Origin: Candidatus Avelusimicrobium gallinaceum
GTDB taxonomy: Bacteria; Elusimicrobiota; Elusimicrobia; Elusimicrobiales; Elusimicrobiaceae
Length of the DNA: 64,000 nucleotides
Assembly: GCA_944324965.1 (NCBI GenBank)
Contig: CALUYH010000003.1
Location: 62,001-126,000, forward strand
Reading direction: 5' to 3'
The notes under the pieces are model-generated. The model did no database searches, was not told the origin of the DNA, and saw only the letters and a list, made by a program, of their open reading frames with translations. The translations under genes and the position numbers were made by a program. Positions 51,815 through 61,333 of the stretch are shown piece by piece (positions within the stretch are counted from its first letter, which is position 1; the number at the start of each line of letters is the position of its first letter).

Positions 51815-52759
51815 ATGGCAAATGACCGCTTTAAAAAGACTCCTTGGCATTTTATCCAATACGCGGCGCTCAAAACTTTTTGCGCGCTGTTTGGCCTTTT
51901 ACCTTACAAAACAGCCGTTTGGCTGGGCCGCAAAGCTACCGGCGCCGTGCGCTTTGTAATGAAAAAGCGCTTCAACCGCTCCGTCTACGACATTCAGCGC
52001 GCCTTCCCCGATATGTCCCACGAACAGGCCCGCGCCGTGGCCCTGGAATCCTGGCGCAATATGGGCGGCATTTTGGCAGAATTTATTAAACTGACCCAAA
52101 TGAACCCGGAAGAGTTCAAAAAACACAGCCGCATTATCGGTGCGGAAAAAATGCTCAACGCCCAAAACCACACGGGCGGCATTATTCACATCGGGCACTT
52201 TACCAACTGGGAAGCCTTCGGCCTGGCGGGCGCCGTGTACGGCGTGGACAAAGCCGTGCTGGCCCAACGCGTGGACAACCCGTACGTAGACGAAGAAACC
52301 AACCGCCTGCGCAACATCTTCACCGGGCGCACCTTTTACAGCAATAACGAAGACAAACCCTTTTTTGCCTGTATGCGCTGGCTGAAAAAGAAAAAAATGC
52401 TCGGCATTTTGATTGACCAAAACGCCGGCTCAAGTGAAGTGTGGCTTCCGTTCATGGGGCGCATTGCGGCGTTTTCCCCCATTACGGCGCTTTTGTCTAT
52501 CAAAATGCAGGTGCCGGTGTTCCCGGTGCGCGTGTGGAGAGAAAAAGACGGCACCATTATGTCCGAAGTGATGGACCCCGTTTATCCCCCCAAAGAATTC
52601 AGTATGCAAAACGTCCGCCAATTTACCAAAGTATTAGTCGGCTATTACGAAGACTGGCTGCGCGCCAACCCGGCCTCGTGGCTGTGGGCGCACAACCGCT
52701 GGAAACGCGAGGCCGAAGGCGAGGCCTATTTAAAACAGCACCCGGAGGAACGCGTATGA
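51815..52759 (+). CDS. Lipid A late acyltransferase, LpxL/HtrB family
   Basis: A 314-residue membrane-associated acyltransferase. The HxxxxE motif of the family is IGHFTNWEAFG near residue 127, with the later block DQNAGSSEVWLPFMGR and the C-terminal PASWLWAHNRWK characteristic of LpxL/LpxM proteins. It adds a secondary acyl chain to lipid A. It leads a run of LPS genes, overlapping gmhB by 4 nt, and lies opposite lpxK. Confidence 0.92.
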   Translation: MANDRFKKTPWHFIQYAALKTFCALFGLLPYKTAVWLGRKATGAVRFVMKKRFNRSVYDIQRAFPDMSHEQARAVALESWRNMGGILAEFIKLTQMNPEEFKKHSRIIGAEKMLNAQNHTGGIIHIGHFTNWEAFGLAGAVYGVDKAVLAQRVDNPYVDEETNRLRNIFTGRTFYSNNEDKPFFACMRWLKKKKMLGILIDQNAGSSEVWLPFMGRIAAFSPITALLSIKMQVPVFPVRVWREKDGTIMSEVMDPVYPPKEFSMQNVRQFTKVLVGYYEDWLRANPASWLWAHNRWKREAEGEAYLKQHPEERV

Positions 52760-53319
52760 GCGGCCTAAAGGCTGTGTTTCTGGACCGGGACGGCACCGTC
52801 ATCCACGAAAAGCCGGGCACCTATTTAAGCGACCCGGCCAAAGTCCGCCCCTACCAAAGCGCAAAAGCCGCTTTTAAACTGCTTCAAAAGTGCGGATTTA
52901 AATTTTTTATCGTTTCCAACCAATCCGGCATCGGCCGCGGATACTTTACCGAAAAAGAAGTAAACGCCGTACACAAACGAATGCTGGAATTGTTAAAACC
53001 CGCCGTCATAGAAGAAATCGTTTTCTGCCCCCACTCCCCCGACCAACATTGCGATTGCCGCAAACCCAAGCCCAAACTGGGCCTGGAACTCATTCAAAAA
53101 TACCACATAGATCCAACCCAATCCTATATGATCGGCGACAAAAAGGCCGACGTGGAATTCGGCCGCGCCATCGGCTTTAAAACCGTGCTCGTCACCACGG
53201 CCAACGGCAAAAACCACCTGAAAAAATACCCGGATTTACACCCGGACAAAGTAGCCTCCAACCTGCTTAACGCCGCGCGTTTTATTGCCAAGGACAGCGG
53301 AGCCGCGTATGAAAAATAA
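52756..53319 (+). CDS. gmhB: D-glycero-D-manno-heptose 1,7-bisphosphate phosphatase
   Basis: HAD-superfamily phosphatase of the heptose pathway for the LPS core. Motif I is FLDRDGTVI at residues 8-16; motif II Ser/Thr lies in FIVSNQSGIGRG; the zinc loop CPHSPDQHCDCRKPKP is the GmhB hallmark; motif IV is MIGDKKADVEF. Length 187 fits. It overlaps both neighbours, and the heptose kinase at 54532 supplies the preceding step. Confidence 0.94.
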   Translation: MSGLKAVFLDRDGTVIHEKPGTYLSDPAKVRPYQSAKAAFKLLQKCGFKFFIVSNQSGIGRGYFTEKEVNAVHKRMLELLKPAVIEEIVFCPHSPDQHCDCRKPKPKLGLELIQKYHIDPTQSYMIGDKKADVEFGRAIGFKTVLVTTANGKNHLKKYPDLHPDKVASNLLNAARFIAKDSGAAYEK

Positions 53320-54496
53320 GTTTTTTGTCTTGAGCCTGGCCGCCCTGCTAACGGCCGCCTGCGCAACGACCCGCCCCGCGGATACGCCGCCGGTGCAAAA
53401 CCTGCCGGCGGAAGAGCAATCCGCCAAAGCGCAATATACAGGCGCACAAACGCCGCAAGCCGTTGCTCGGCCCGCAACCGACTTCGCTCCGAGTCAACCG
53501 GATGAGCCCGCTTTGACCGCCAAACAGCCGGCCGAACCCGCCGAAAAATTGGTGCAATCCGCCACAGCGTCTGCCCAGGTAACCCAAGAACCGGTGCCGC
53601 CTGCCGAAGAACCGGCCCAGGCTTCTTCCCAGCCGCAACCCGCGCCCGATTTAGCCACACAGGCCCAGACACTCATCGGCCAGGCCCGTGCGGCGCAGAC
53701 GTTACCCGCCCCGCAGGCCGACCATATTTCGTTTGAAGACGAAGAATTAATCCCGCTGGAAGGCCGCCGGCTAAGCCCGCTGGCCTACGAGCCCGCCGTG
53801 CAAGCCGCGGCCCAAGTGCCCTGGAGCGGCGAAGAACTAAAATACGGCGTGTACTATACTTTTATCAAAGCAGGCACTGCCTACATCAAAAACCGCGGTT
53901 TAACCACGGTCAACGGCCGCCCGGCTTATTTGCTGCAAACCACGGCTTTTTCCGCTTCCGTCATTGACGCATTTTTTAAAGTGCGCGACGTAAACTATTC
54001 CTGGATTGACGCCGAAAACTTCTACTCGCTGGGCTACACCCAAAGCGTGCGCGAAGGCAGCTACATACGCGACGAATGGCTGACGTTTGACTATCCCCGC
54101 GGCCTTTTCTACGGCGAAATCCAGAAGAAAGAAGAACCGCGCGTCATTTCCGGCCCGCTTTCCATCCGGGTGCTGGATATGCTCTCGTCGCTTTACTTTG
54201 TGCGGGCCCAAAAGCTGCAAATCGGCCAAGACATCGTGTTTGACATCATCAACCGCGAGCGCCAATACCCGCTGGTGGTAAAAGTGCTGGGCAAGGAAAC
54301 CGTCAAAACCAAAGCCGGCAAATTTGATTGTATTGTGGTAGAGCCGCAGTTTAGAGGCGAAGGAATTTTTGTAAGCAAAGGCAAAAGTTTAAAGGTTTGG
54401 CTGACGGACGACGAATACAAAATGCCCGTTAAAATGAAGGCGGAAGTATTCATCGGCAGTGTGTCGGCCGAGCTACTGGAATACAAACGAAATTAA
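53309..54496 (+). CDS. DUF3108 lipoprotein
   Basis: The lipoprotein signal MKNKFFVLSLAALLTAACATT places lipid on Cys18. Residues about 25-170 are a Pro/Ala/Gln-rich linker, and the C-terminal 225 residues match DUF3108 (VPWSGEELKYGVYYTFIKAG, RDEWLTFDYPRGLFYGEI, VWLTDDEYKMPVKMKAEVFI). The domain is predicted to be mainly beta and is found in envelope proteins of LPS-bearing bacteria, with no agreed function. It overlaps gmhB by 11 nt, hinting at a role linked to LPS or outer membrane assembly. Confidence 0.85.
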   Translation: MKNKFFVLSLAALLTAACATTRPADTPPVQNLPAEEQSAKAQYTGAQTPQAVARPATDFAPSQPDEPALTAKQPAEPAEKLVQSATASAQVTQEPVPPAEEPAQASSQPQPAPDLATQAQTLIGQARAAQTLPAPQADHISFEDEELIPLEGRRLSPLAYEPAVQAAAQVPWSGEELKYGVYYTFIKAGTAYIKNRGLTTVNGRPAYLLQTTAFSASVIDAFFKVRDVNYSWIDAENFYSLGYTQSVREGSYIRDEWLTFDYPRGLFYGEIQKKEEPRVISGPLSIRVLDMLSSLYFVRAQKLQIGQDIVFDIINRERQYPLVVKVLGKETVKTKAGKFDCIVVEPQFRGEGIFVSKGKSLKVWLTDDEYKMPVKMKAEVFIGSVSAELLEYKRN

Positions 54497-54531
54497 AGCT
54501 ATAATGGTGTAATAATACAGCAGGAGAAACT

Positions 54532-55521
54532 ATGCACGCGATACCAACCAAACGCTTGAAAGAAATTTTAAAACATTTTGAAGGGCAGGAAATCATCGTC
54601 GTGGGCGATATTATGCTGGACCATTTCATCAAAGGGACGGTCAGCCGTATCTCGCCGGAAGCGCCGGTGCCGGTGGTAGACGTAAAAAAAGAATTTTTTG
54701 TAGCCGGCGGCGCAGGAAACGTAGCCGTGAACCTGGCGGCCCTGGGGGCGCGCCCGGTGATGATTTCCGTTGTAGGGCAGGACTTGGGCGGCGAAATGCT
54801 CAAAGGATTCCTGCGCGACAGACACGTCAACATCTACGGCGTAGCCGAAGACCCGGACCGCCCGACCACCCAAAAGATCCGCGTCATGGCCGAACAACAG
54901 CAAATCGTCCGCTTTGACCGCGAAAGCAAAAAAACCATTTCCCCCTCGGTGGCCAACCTGTGCATGAAAAGTTTTGAGCTGGCCGTAAAAACCGCCAAGG
55001 GCGTCATTTTGTCCGACTACGGCAAGGGTATGCTCAGCGACCATAACATCAAAACCATCATTGAAACCTGCCGCAAGCACAAAATCCCCGTGTGCGTGGA
55101 CCCGAAAATTGATAACTTTAAAAAATACAAAAACATCACTTGTATGACCCCCAACACCAAAGAAGCCTGGGAAGGCGTGGGCGAAACGCCGAAATCCGGC
55201 GAAGAAGCCATCACCGCCTTGGGGAACAAAATTTTGAAAATGCTGGACGCCGACTCCATTTTAATCACGCGCGGCGCCGACGGAATGAGCTTGTTTGAAA
55301 AAGGCAAAAAAGAGCCCATCACCGTGCGGGCTACGGCGCGTGAAGTGTACGACGTCACCGGCGCGGGCGATACGGTCATTTCCGTACTGACGCTTGCGCT
55401 TTCCACGGGCGCCACGCTGCAAGAATCGGCGGTGCTTTCCAACTATGCGGCCGGAATCGTAGTAGAAAAATCCGGCACCGCCACCGCCACCCGCGAAGAA
55501 ATTGAAGGAGTATTGCCGTGA
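54532..55521 (+). CDS. rfaE1: D-glycero-beta-D-manno-heptose-7-phosphate kinase
   Basis: PfkB/ribokinase-family enzyme of the heptose pathway. Motifs are VVGDIMLDHFIKGTVSRISP near the start, VAGGAGNVAVNLAALGA near residue 60, and the catalytic DVTGAGDTVISVL near residue 275. At 329 residues it corresponds only to the kinase half of E. coli HldE; the adenylyltransferase half must be encoded elsewhere. It has a TATAAT box (about 54502) and a CAGGAG site of its own and overlaps kdsB by 4 nt. Confidence 0.93.
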   Translation: MHAIPTKRLKEILKHFEGQEIIVVGDIMLDHFIKGTVSRISPEAPVPVVDVKKEFFVAGGAGNVAVNLAALGARPVMISVVGQDLGGEMLKGFLRDRHVNIYGVAEDPDRPTTQKIRVMAEQQQIVRFDRESKKTISPSVANLCMKSFELAVKTAKGVILSDYGKGMLSDHNIKTIIETCRKHKIPVCVDPKIDNFKKYKNITCMTPNTKEAWEGVGETPKSGEEAITALGNKILKMLDADSILITRGADGMSLFEKGKKEPITVRATAREVYDVTGAGDTVISVLTLALSTGATLQESAVLSNYAAGIVVEKSGTATATREEIEGVLP

Positions 55522-56261
55522 GTGATATTTTAATTGCTATTCCCGCGCGCTACGGTTCGTCGCGCCTGCCGGGCAAAATTTTGAAAGATTTGAACGGGAA
55601 ACCCGTCATCCAGCACGTGTACGAAGCGTGCAAACGCACCGGGTTAGGCGATGTGATTATCGCCACCGAATCGCCTTTGGTGGTGGAAGCCGTGGCCAAG
55701 TTCGGCGCGCAGGCCGTGCTGACCAGCGAAGCCTGCCAAAGCGGCACGGACCGCATTTTTGAAGCGGCCGAAAACCGCCCGGAACAATACATCATCAACG
55801 TCCAGGGCGACGAGCCGTTTATCTCTACGGAAACGGTAACGGCCGTAGCCGAACTCTTGAAAAGCGACCCGTCCTGCGATATTGCCACCGCCGTGTTTGC
55901 CACGCTGGACGACGCCAAGATTGACAACCCCAACTGCGTAAAAGCCGTCATCGCCAAAGACGGCCGCGCGCTGTATTTTTCGCGCTCGCGCATTCCCTAC
56001 AAACGGGAACTGACCGAAGAAAACAAAAAAGCCCCCTATTGGCAGCACTGCGGCATTTACGGCTACCGCCGCGAAGCGCTGGCGCGCTTTGTGTCGCTGC
56101 CGCCCAGCCCGCTGGAACAGCTGGAACGCTTGGAACAGCTCCGCGCGCTGGAAGACGGACTAACCATCAAGTGCGTGGAAACCCACCCCACGGGCCCCGC
56201 CATTGACACCGCGGCCGACTTGGAAGCCGCCGAAAAGTATTCTAAAGAACATCAAAAATAG
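55518..56261 (+). CDS. kdsB: 3-deoxy-manno-octulosonate cytidylyltransferase
   Basis: Activates Kdo as CMP-Kdo for LPS inner core synthesis. The nucleotide site IPARYGSSRLPGKILKDLNG at the start, VQGDEPFIS near residue 95 and HCGIYGYRREALARF are typical. Length 247 is usual. It follows the heptose kinase with an ATGA-like overlap, and CTP for it is made by the next gene, pyrG. Confidence 0.96.
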   Translation: MSDILIAIPARYGSSRLPGKILKDLNGKPVIQHVYEACKRTGLGDVIIATESPLVVEAVAKFGAQAVLTSEACQSGTDRIFEAAENRPEQYIINVQGDEPFISTETVTAVAELLKSDPSCDIATAVFATLDDAKIDNPNCVKAVIAKDGRALYFSRSRIPYKRELTEENKKAPYWQHCGIYGYRREALARFVSLPPSPLEQLERLEQLRALEDGLTIKCVETHPTGPAIDTAADLEAAEKYSKEHQK

Positions 56262-56265
56262 CGAA

Positions 56266-56298
56266 GAACTCCCGCTGCGGCGGGAGTTCCTCTTTTTT
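56266..56298 (+). terminator. Terminator of rfaE1-kdsB
   Basis: Ten-base-pair stem GAACTCCCGC/GCGGGAGTTC, then CTCTTTTTT. Confidence 0.85.
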
Positions 56299-56340
56299 AG
56301 GCGGGCTTGTGCGGGGACGCAGGCAAACAACCGATTTTAA

Positions 56341-57948
<1,608 letters not shown>

Positions 57949-57950
57949 GC

Positions 57951-57981
57951 AAATCCCCGGGCCAATTCCCCGGGGATTTTT
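57951..57981 (+). terminator. Terminator of pyrG
   Basis: Stem AATCCCCGGG/CCCCGGGGATT region followed by five T residues and ATG. Confidence 0.85.
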
Positions 57982-58042
57982 ATGCCCAAAAATTATCCGC
58001 CCCGGCGGAACCTTCTCGCCGGGGCAATTTAGTTACAGGCAC

Positions 58043-58077
58043 AAAAAAACGCCGGGCGGAAAATCCGTCCGGCGTTT
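58043..58077 (-). terminator. Terminator of nadB
   Basis: Stem CGCCGGACGGA/TCCGCCCGGCG (one mismatch) and seven T residues on the minus strand after the nadB stop. Confidence 0.8.
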
Positions 58078-58093
58078 GAAAGTCTGCTGCGTA

Positions 58094-59653
58094 TCAGGCG
58101 GACTTTTTTTCGTCCGACAGGTAATGGCACCCCACCGAGTGGTGGTTCTTCAACGCGGCGTACGTAATAAGCAACGCCGTCTGCGTGCCGTTGCGCAAGT
58201 CCAAGAGTTCCTGGCACAGCGCCGCCCCTTTGTAGAAGGCGTCAATTTCGTTGTGCAGGTGACGCAGGATTTTTTCCGCGCGGTCCAAGTGTTTCTGGCT
58301 GCGGATTAAGCCCACGTAGTTCCACATCGTGTTGCGCAGGGTGGCCAAGTCCTGCTTGACCAGGTTCAAATCCGGCTTTTCTTCCGGGATGACCCACGGC
58401 TTCGGTTCCGGAATGTGGAAGGAGCCCGCGGCAATTTCTTTGGCGTCCGATTCCGCGCACAAATAGCCCATGGCCACCGCTTCCAACAGCGAAGTGCTGG
58501 CCAAGCGGTTGGCACCGTGGTAGCCGGTGCAGGCCGTTTCGCCGATGGCGTTTAAGTGCGTGATGTTGGTGCGCCCGTCCGGCGTGGCATACACCCCGCC
58601 GCAGAAGTAGTGCGCCGCCGGCACCACCGGCACGGGCACTTTGGTCATATCAAAGCCTTCTTCCAGGCATTTTTTGTAAATCGCCGGGAAGCGTTCCTTG
58701 GTTTCTTCGGCCGGGTTGGCGGTGATGTCCAAATACACGCAATCGTGCGACGTTTTCAAGCGTTCTTCTTCAATGGCGCGGGCGACAATGTCGCGCGGGG
58801 CCAAGTCTTTTAACGGGTGGTATTTGGCCATAAAGGCTTCCCCGTTGCAGTTGCGCAAAATGGCGCCTTCGCCGCGCAGCGCTTCGGAAAGCAGGAAACT
58901 TTTGCCTTTGGCAAACACCGTGGGGTGGAACTGCAAAAATTCCATATTCATCACACGCGCGCCCACACGGTAGGCCATGGCAATCCCGTGGCCGTAGGCG
59001 TGTTCGGCGTTGGTGGTGTGGCGATACACCTGCCCCACGCCGCCGGTGGCCAAAATCGTTTTTTTGGCGGTGACGGCAAACACTTCGCCCGTTTTGTTGT
59101 CCAACACGTACGCGCCGAACACCGTCAGCGGGTAGTAGCGGTCCATCGGATCGGGCGAGCTGTGGGAAAGGGTCAACAAATCAATGGCCGAGGCAAATTC
59201 CCGCACGGTAATCAGCGGGTTGTTGCGCACCGCCTGCTGGATGGCGTTAAGCATGGCGTGGCCGGTGGTATCCTTGGAATAGATAATGCGGTTTTTGCGG
59301 TGAGCGCCTTCGCGCGTAAAGCGCAGGTGATGGTTCTCATCGCGGTCAAAAGGGACGGATAAATCTTTCAAAAAAACTTCTTCCACCGCTTTGCAGCCGG
59401 CGGCCGAAATTTCTTTTACCGCTTTGGTATTGCACATGCCGGCAGTGGCCATTTTTACGTCGGCCAGCAAATCGTCCATATTCAGGTGGGGTTCGTAAAC
59501 AATCCCGCCCTGGGCCAAATCGCTGTTGGCTTGGGGCATTTCCCCGCAGCACAAGAGCATGGTTTTCAAGCCTTTTTTGGCGGCCTGATGCGCGTATACG
59601 CACCCGGCAATGCCGGCGCCGATGACTAAACAATCAGTATGCAGTACTTTCAT
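58094..59653 (-). CDS. nadB: L-aspartate oxidase
   Basis: FAD enzyme that oxidises aspartate to iminoaspartate, the first step of de novo NAD synthesis; nadE at 20099 is the last. The start at 59653 gives the FAD-binding LVIGAGIAGCVYAHQAAK at residues 9-26. Other signatures are SDLAQGGIVY, the HRKNRIIYSKDTTGHAM block, and CGGVYATPDGRTNITHLNAIGE-like catalytic sequence. Length 519 is normal. The ATG lies 6 nt after TATAAT. Confidence 0.94.
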   Translation of the reverse strand: MKVLHTDCLVIGAGIAGCVYAHQAAKKGLKTMLLCCGEMPQANSDLAQGGIVYEPHLNMDDLLADVKMATAGMCNTKAVKEISAAGCKAVEEVFLKDLSVPFDRDENHHLRFTREGAHRKNRIIYSKDTTGHAMLNAIQQAVRNNPLITVREFASAIDLLTLSHSSPDPMDRYYPLTVFGAYVLDNKTGEVFAVTAKKTILATGGVGQVYRHTTNAEHAYGHGIAMAYRVGARVMNMEFLQFHPTVFAKGKSFLLSEALRGEGAILRNCNGEAFMAKYHPLKDLAPRDIVARAIEEERLKTSHDCVYLDITANPAEETKERFPAIYKKCLEEGFDMTKVPVPVVPAAHYFCGGVYATPDGRTNITHLNAIGETACTGYHGANRLASTSLLEAVAMGYLCAESDAKEIAAGSFHIPEPKPWVIPEEKPDLNLVKQDLATLRNTMWNYVGLIRSQKHLDRAEKILRHLHNEIDAFYKGAALCQELLDLRNGTQTALLITYAALKNHHSVGCHYLSDEKKSA

Positions 59654-59659
59654 ATATAT

Positions 59660-59665
59660 ATTATA
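59660..59665 (-). promoter_or_regulatory. -10 box of nadB; predicted leaderless start
   Basis: On the minus strand TATAAT is followed by ATATAT and the nadB ATG at 59653. A CTGACC element 18 nt upstream is a partial -35. No ribosome site is available. Confidence 0.7.
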
Positions 59666-59751
59666 TAAAAGGCCGGGGCTCCCGGTCAGGGCGAAAAGCG
59701 CAAAAAATACTTGCAAATAATTTTTATATTTGTTATTATATATCCCGTTAA

Positions 59752-59780
59752 TTTACAACCATACACAAAATTTGTATAAT
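59752..59780 (+). promoter_or_regulatory. Strong promoter of the 29-aa peptide gene, with possible operator
   Basis: TTTACA, exactly 17 bp, and TATAAT. An inverted repeat ACACAAA/TTTGTGT (about 59763-59787) encloses the -10 box and could bind a regulator. Confidence 0.75.
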
Positions 59781-59837
59781 ATTTGTGTAAAGAAAAACCG
59801 GGGCTTGCCCCAAACAAAATTTAAACAGGAGGATAAA

Positions 59838-59927
59838 ATGACCAAGATTCTGGAAAAGATGGCTGAAGCGTTGGCTAAAGTTGGCGAAAACGTCAGCGGC
59901 GCTCACTACATGATCAGCAAGAAATAA
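59838..59927 (+). CDS. 29-residue peptide gene with structured 3' region
   Basis: The ATG follows a perfect AGGAGG site at the usual spacing. The frame encodes a 29-residue peptide (MTKILEKMAEALAKVGENVS up to residue 20) whose first 20 residues form an amphipathic helix; the last nine are GAHYMISKK. It has no Cys and no signal peptide. A near-consensus promoter, a leader hairpin (GGGGC-TTG-CCCC) and a terminator at 60034 make it an independent unit. The N-terminal pattern loosely recalls AgrD-type prepeptides but the Cys/Ser ring and C-terminal recognition part are missing. Function unknown. Confidence 0.55.
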   Translation: MTKILEKMAEALAKVGENVSGAHYMISKK

Positions 59928-60033
59928 CCGGGCAGCCGTAAAGACTACCCAATGTGCAGTTTGCAGCCGGCCAGACGTTCGCCGGCGAACAGGGGAAGAA
60001 AATTTCTTCCGCCTGTCTAAAACGGCCAAGCGG
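59928..60033 (+). ncRNA. Structured 3' region of the small peptide transcript
   Basis: About 105 nt between the peptide stop and the terminator hold several pairable segments: GCCGG/CCGGC near 59967-59990, and a nested hairpin ACAGG...CCTGT enclosing GGAAGAAA...TTTCTTCC near 59989-60015. No gene is present. It could be a functional RNA with the peptide as leader or a dual-function RNA. Confidence 0.4.
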
Positions 60034-60062
60034 ACCATAAAGTAAAACTTTATGGTTTTTTT
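60034..60062 (+). terminator. Terminator of the small peptide unit
   Basis: Ten-base-pair stem ACCATAAAGT/ACTTTATGGT with an AAA loop and a run of T residues followed by ATG. Confidence 0.85.
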
Positions 60063-60078
60063 ATGCCCTTTTTCCCCA

Positions 60079-60112
60079 TAAAAAAACGCCCGCCAAGTTA
60101 CCCCGGCGGACG
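60079..60112 (-). terminator. Terminator of the 60.1-kb pilin gene
   Basis: On the minus strand stem CGTCCGCC/GGCGGGCG (one G.T pair), then six T residues and ATG. Confidence 0.75.
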
Positions 60113-60130
60113 TATAGCAAAAACAATCTG

Positions 60131-60643
60131 TTAAGGCTTTTTGCACACCAAGTTGCTGCCGCTGCCCGAGCAGGAAGTGTAGCCCATACTTTTGCACAAA
60201 TCCCCCCCGGCCACCGATATAGAACCGCACGTTTCCGTTTTCACACCCACCGGATAGTAGTAGAAGTAATAGTCTTTGGCTCGGTTCCCCTGCACGCGGG
60301 TGACTTTGATGGAACCGTCGCTTTGAATTTCCACTTCAAAATACTTGGTGCGGAAGCAATAGTCTTTTTGGCTGGATACGGTGCAGGCACGGTTATTGGC
60401 AAAGCCTACATCCAAATAGGCCGCTTTGGGGCGGTCTTCTTCGTAAGACGTATCCATATTGTCGTAATAATAGCGGGCAACCGCCTCCGCCACCGTAGCG
60501 CCGGCCACCTGCCCTTCGGCAAAGTGGCTGCGTTCTACGGCTTTTTTGTAGGAGCCAAAGGCAATCCCGGCCAAAATGGCTACAATGATGACTACCGCCA
60601 TTAATTCGGTAAGCGTAAAACCGGTGCTGAATTTTTTATACAT
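60131..60643 (-). CDS. Type IV pilin-like protein (170 aa)
   Basis: The prepilin signal is MYKKFSTGFTLTELMAVVII with Gly8 before the mature Phe and Glu at mature position 5. The helix continues to a head domain with several Cys (RACTVSSQKDYCF, TCGSISVAGGDLC, TSCSG...VCKKP), probably in disulfides. A GAGG site and a TATAAT box (60682-60677) precede the gene. It is divergent from another pilin-like gene at 60780; the two share the 136-bp promoter region. Confidence 0.9.
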   Translation of the reverse strand: MYKKFSTGFTLTELMAVVIIVAILAGIAFGSYKKAVERSHFAEGQVAGATVAEAVARYYYDNMDTSYEEDRPKAAYLDVGFANNRACTVSSQKDYCFRTKYFEVEIQSDGSIKVTRVQGNRAKDYYFYYYPVGVKTETCGSISVAGGDLCKSMGYTSCSGSGSNLVCKKP

Positions 60644-60727
60644 AAAAACCTCGTTATAAAATGGAATACTATATTTATTATAACCTTTTTTCCGGGTGTT
60701 GCAAGGAGTTTTCGTGCGGTTTTCATA

Positions 60728-60756
60728 TTGAAAAAACTTCCAAAAACCGATATACT
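60728..60756 (+). promoter_or_regulatory. Promoter of the 60.8-kb pilin gene
   Basis: TTGAAA, exactly 17 bp, TATACT, about 24 nt before the start codon; a ribosome site AAGGAG lies between. Confidence 0.7.
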
Positions 60757-60779
60757 GTACAAAGAAAAGGAGAAATTTT

Positions 60780-61268
60780 ATGAACTATACCAAATCCGGC
60801 TTTACGTTGATTGAACTGCTGGCCGTAGTGCTGATTATTGCTATTTTAACCTCTATTGCCGTGCCGCAGTACCGCCGTTCGGTGCAGCGGGCGGAATCTA
60901 TGGAAGCGCTGACCAACCTGCGCACGATTTTTGATTCGGCCAAACGCTACCGCGCGGCCAATTCCGAAGCGCCTTTAAAATTGCACGGGTTAGACGTGTC
61001 GTTCTTTGACGCGGACACCCCCGGCAATTCGTCTTTCAACATCGGCAAATTTCATTACACGTTTACAACCAACGGCGTTTCCGCCTGCCGCATCAGTGCC
61101 GGAAGCTATGCCAACACCTACTGCTTTACCATGTACTACAACTACAAATCCGGCTCCGCCCAATACAAAGACCTGTTAGCCTGCACCAGCTCCACCTCCA
61201 AATACAGCTGGCTGTGCGAAGCACTGAGTACTTCTAAATTGGGCAGCATGTACGTAATCGGCTCCTGA
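60780..61268 (+). CDS. Type IV pilin-like protein (162 aa)
   Basis: The prepilin leader MNYTKSG precedes FTLIELLAVVLIIAILTSIA with Glu at mature position 5. The head domain has Cys at ACRISAGSYANTYCF and ACTSSTSKYSWLCEAL. Compared with the neighbour at 60131 the heads differ, so these are not recent duplicates. An AAGGAG site precedes the ATG. No pilus assembly genes are in the window. Confidence 0.92.
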   Translation: MNYTKSGFTLIELLAVVLIIAILTSIAVPQYRRSVQRAESMEALTNLRTIFDSAKRYRAANSEAPLKLHGLDVSFFDADTPGNSSFNIGKFHYTFTTNGVSACRISAGSYANTYCFTMYYNYKSGSAQYKDLLACTSSTSKYSWLCEALSTSKLGSMYVIGS

Positions 61269-61283
61269 TTTGCTGCAACCGTT

Positions 61284-61314
61284 AAAAACCCCGCTTGCAA
61301 AAGCGGGGTTTTTT
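61284..61314. terminator. Bidirectional terminator between pilin and helicase genes
   Basis: Stem AACCCCGCTT/AAGCGGGGTT flanked by A- and T-tracts, between convergent genes. Confidence 0.85.
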
Positions 61315-61333
61315 ATGGTCGGATTGTGTAAAA

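Noticed and set aside
59838-59927. 29-aa peptide considered as an AgrD-type autoinducer precursor
   Set aside because: The amphipathic N-terminus is similar in style, but there is no Cys or Ser ring followed by the acidic C-terminal recognition part, and no AgrB or AgrC nearby.
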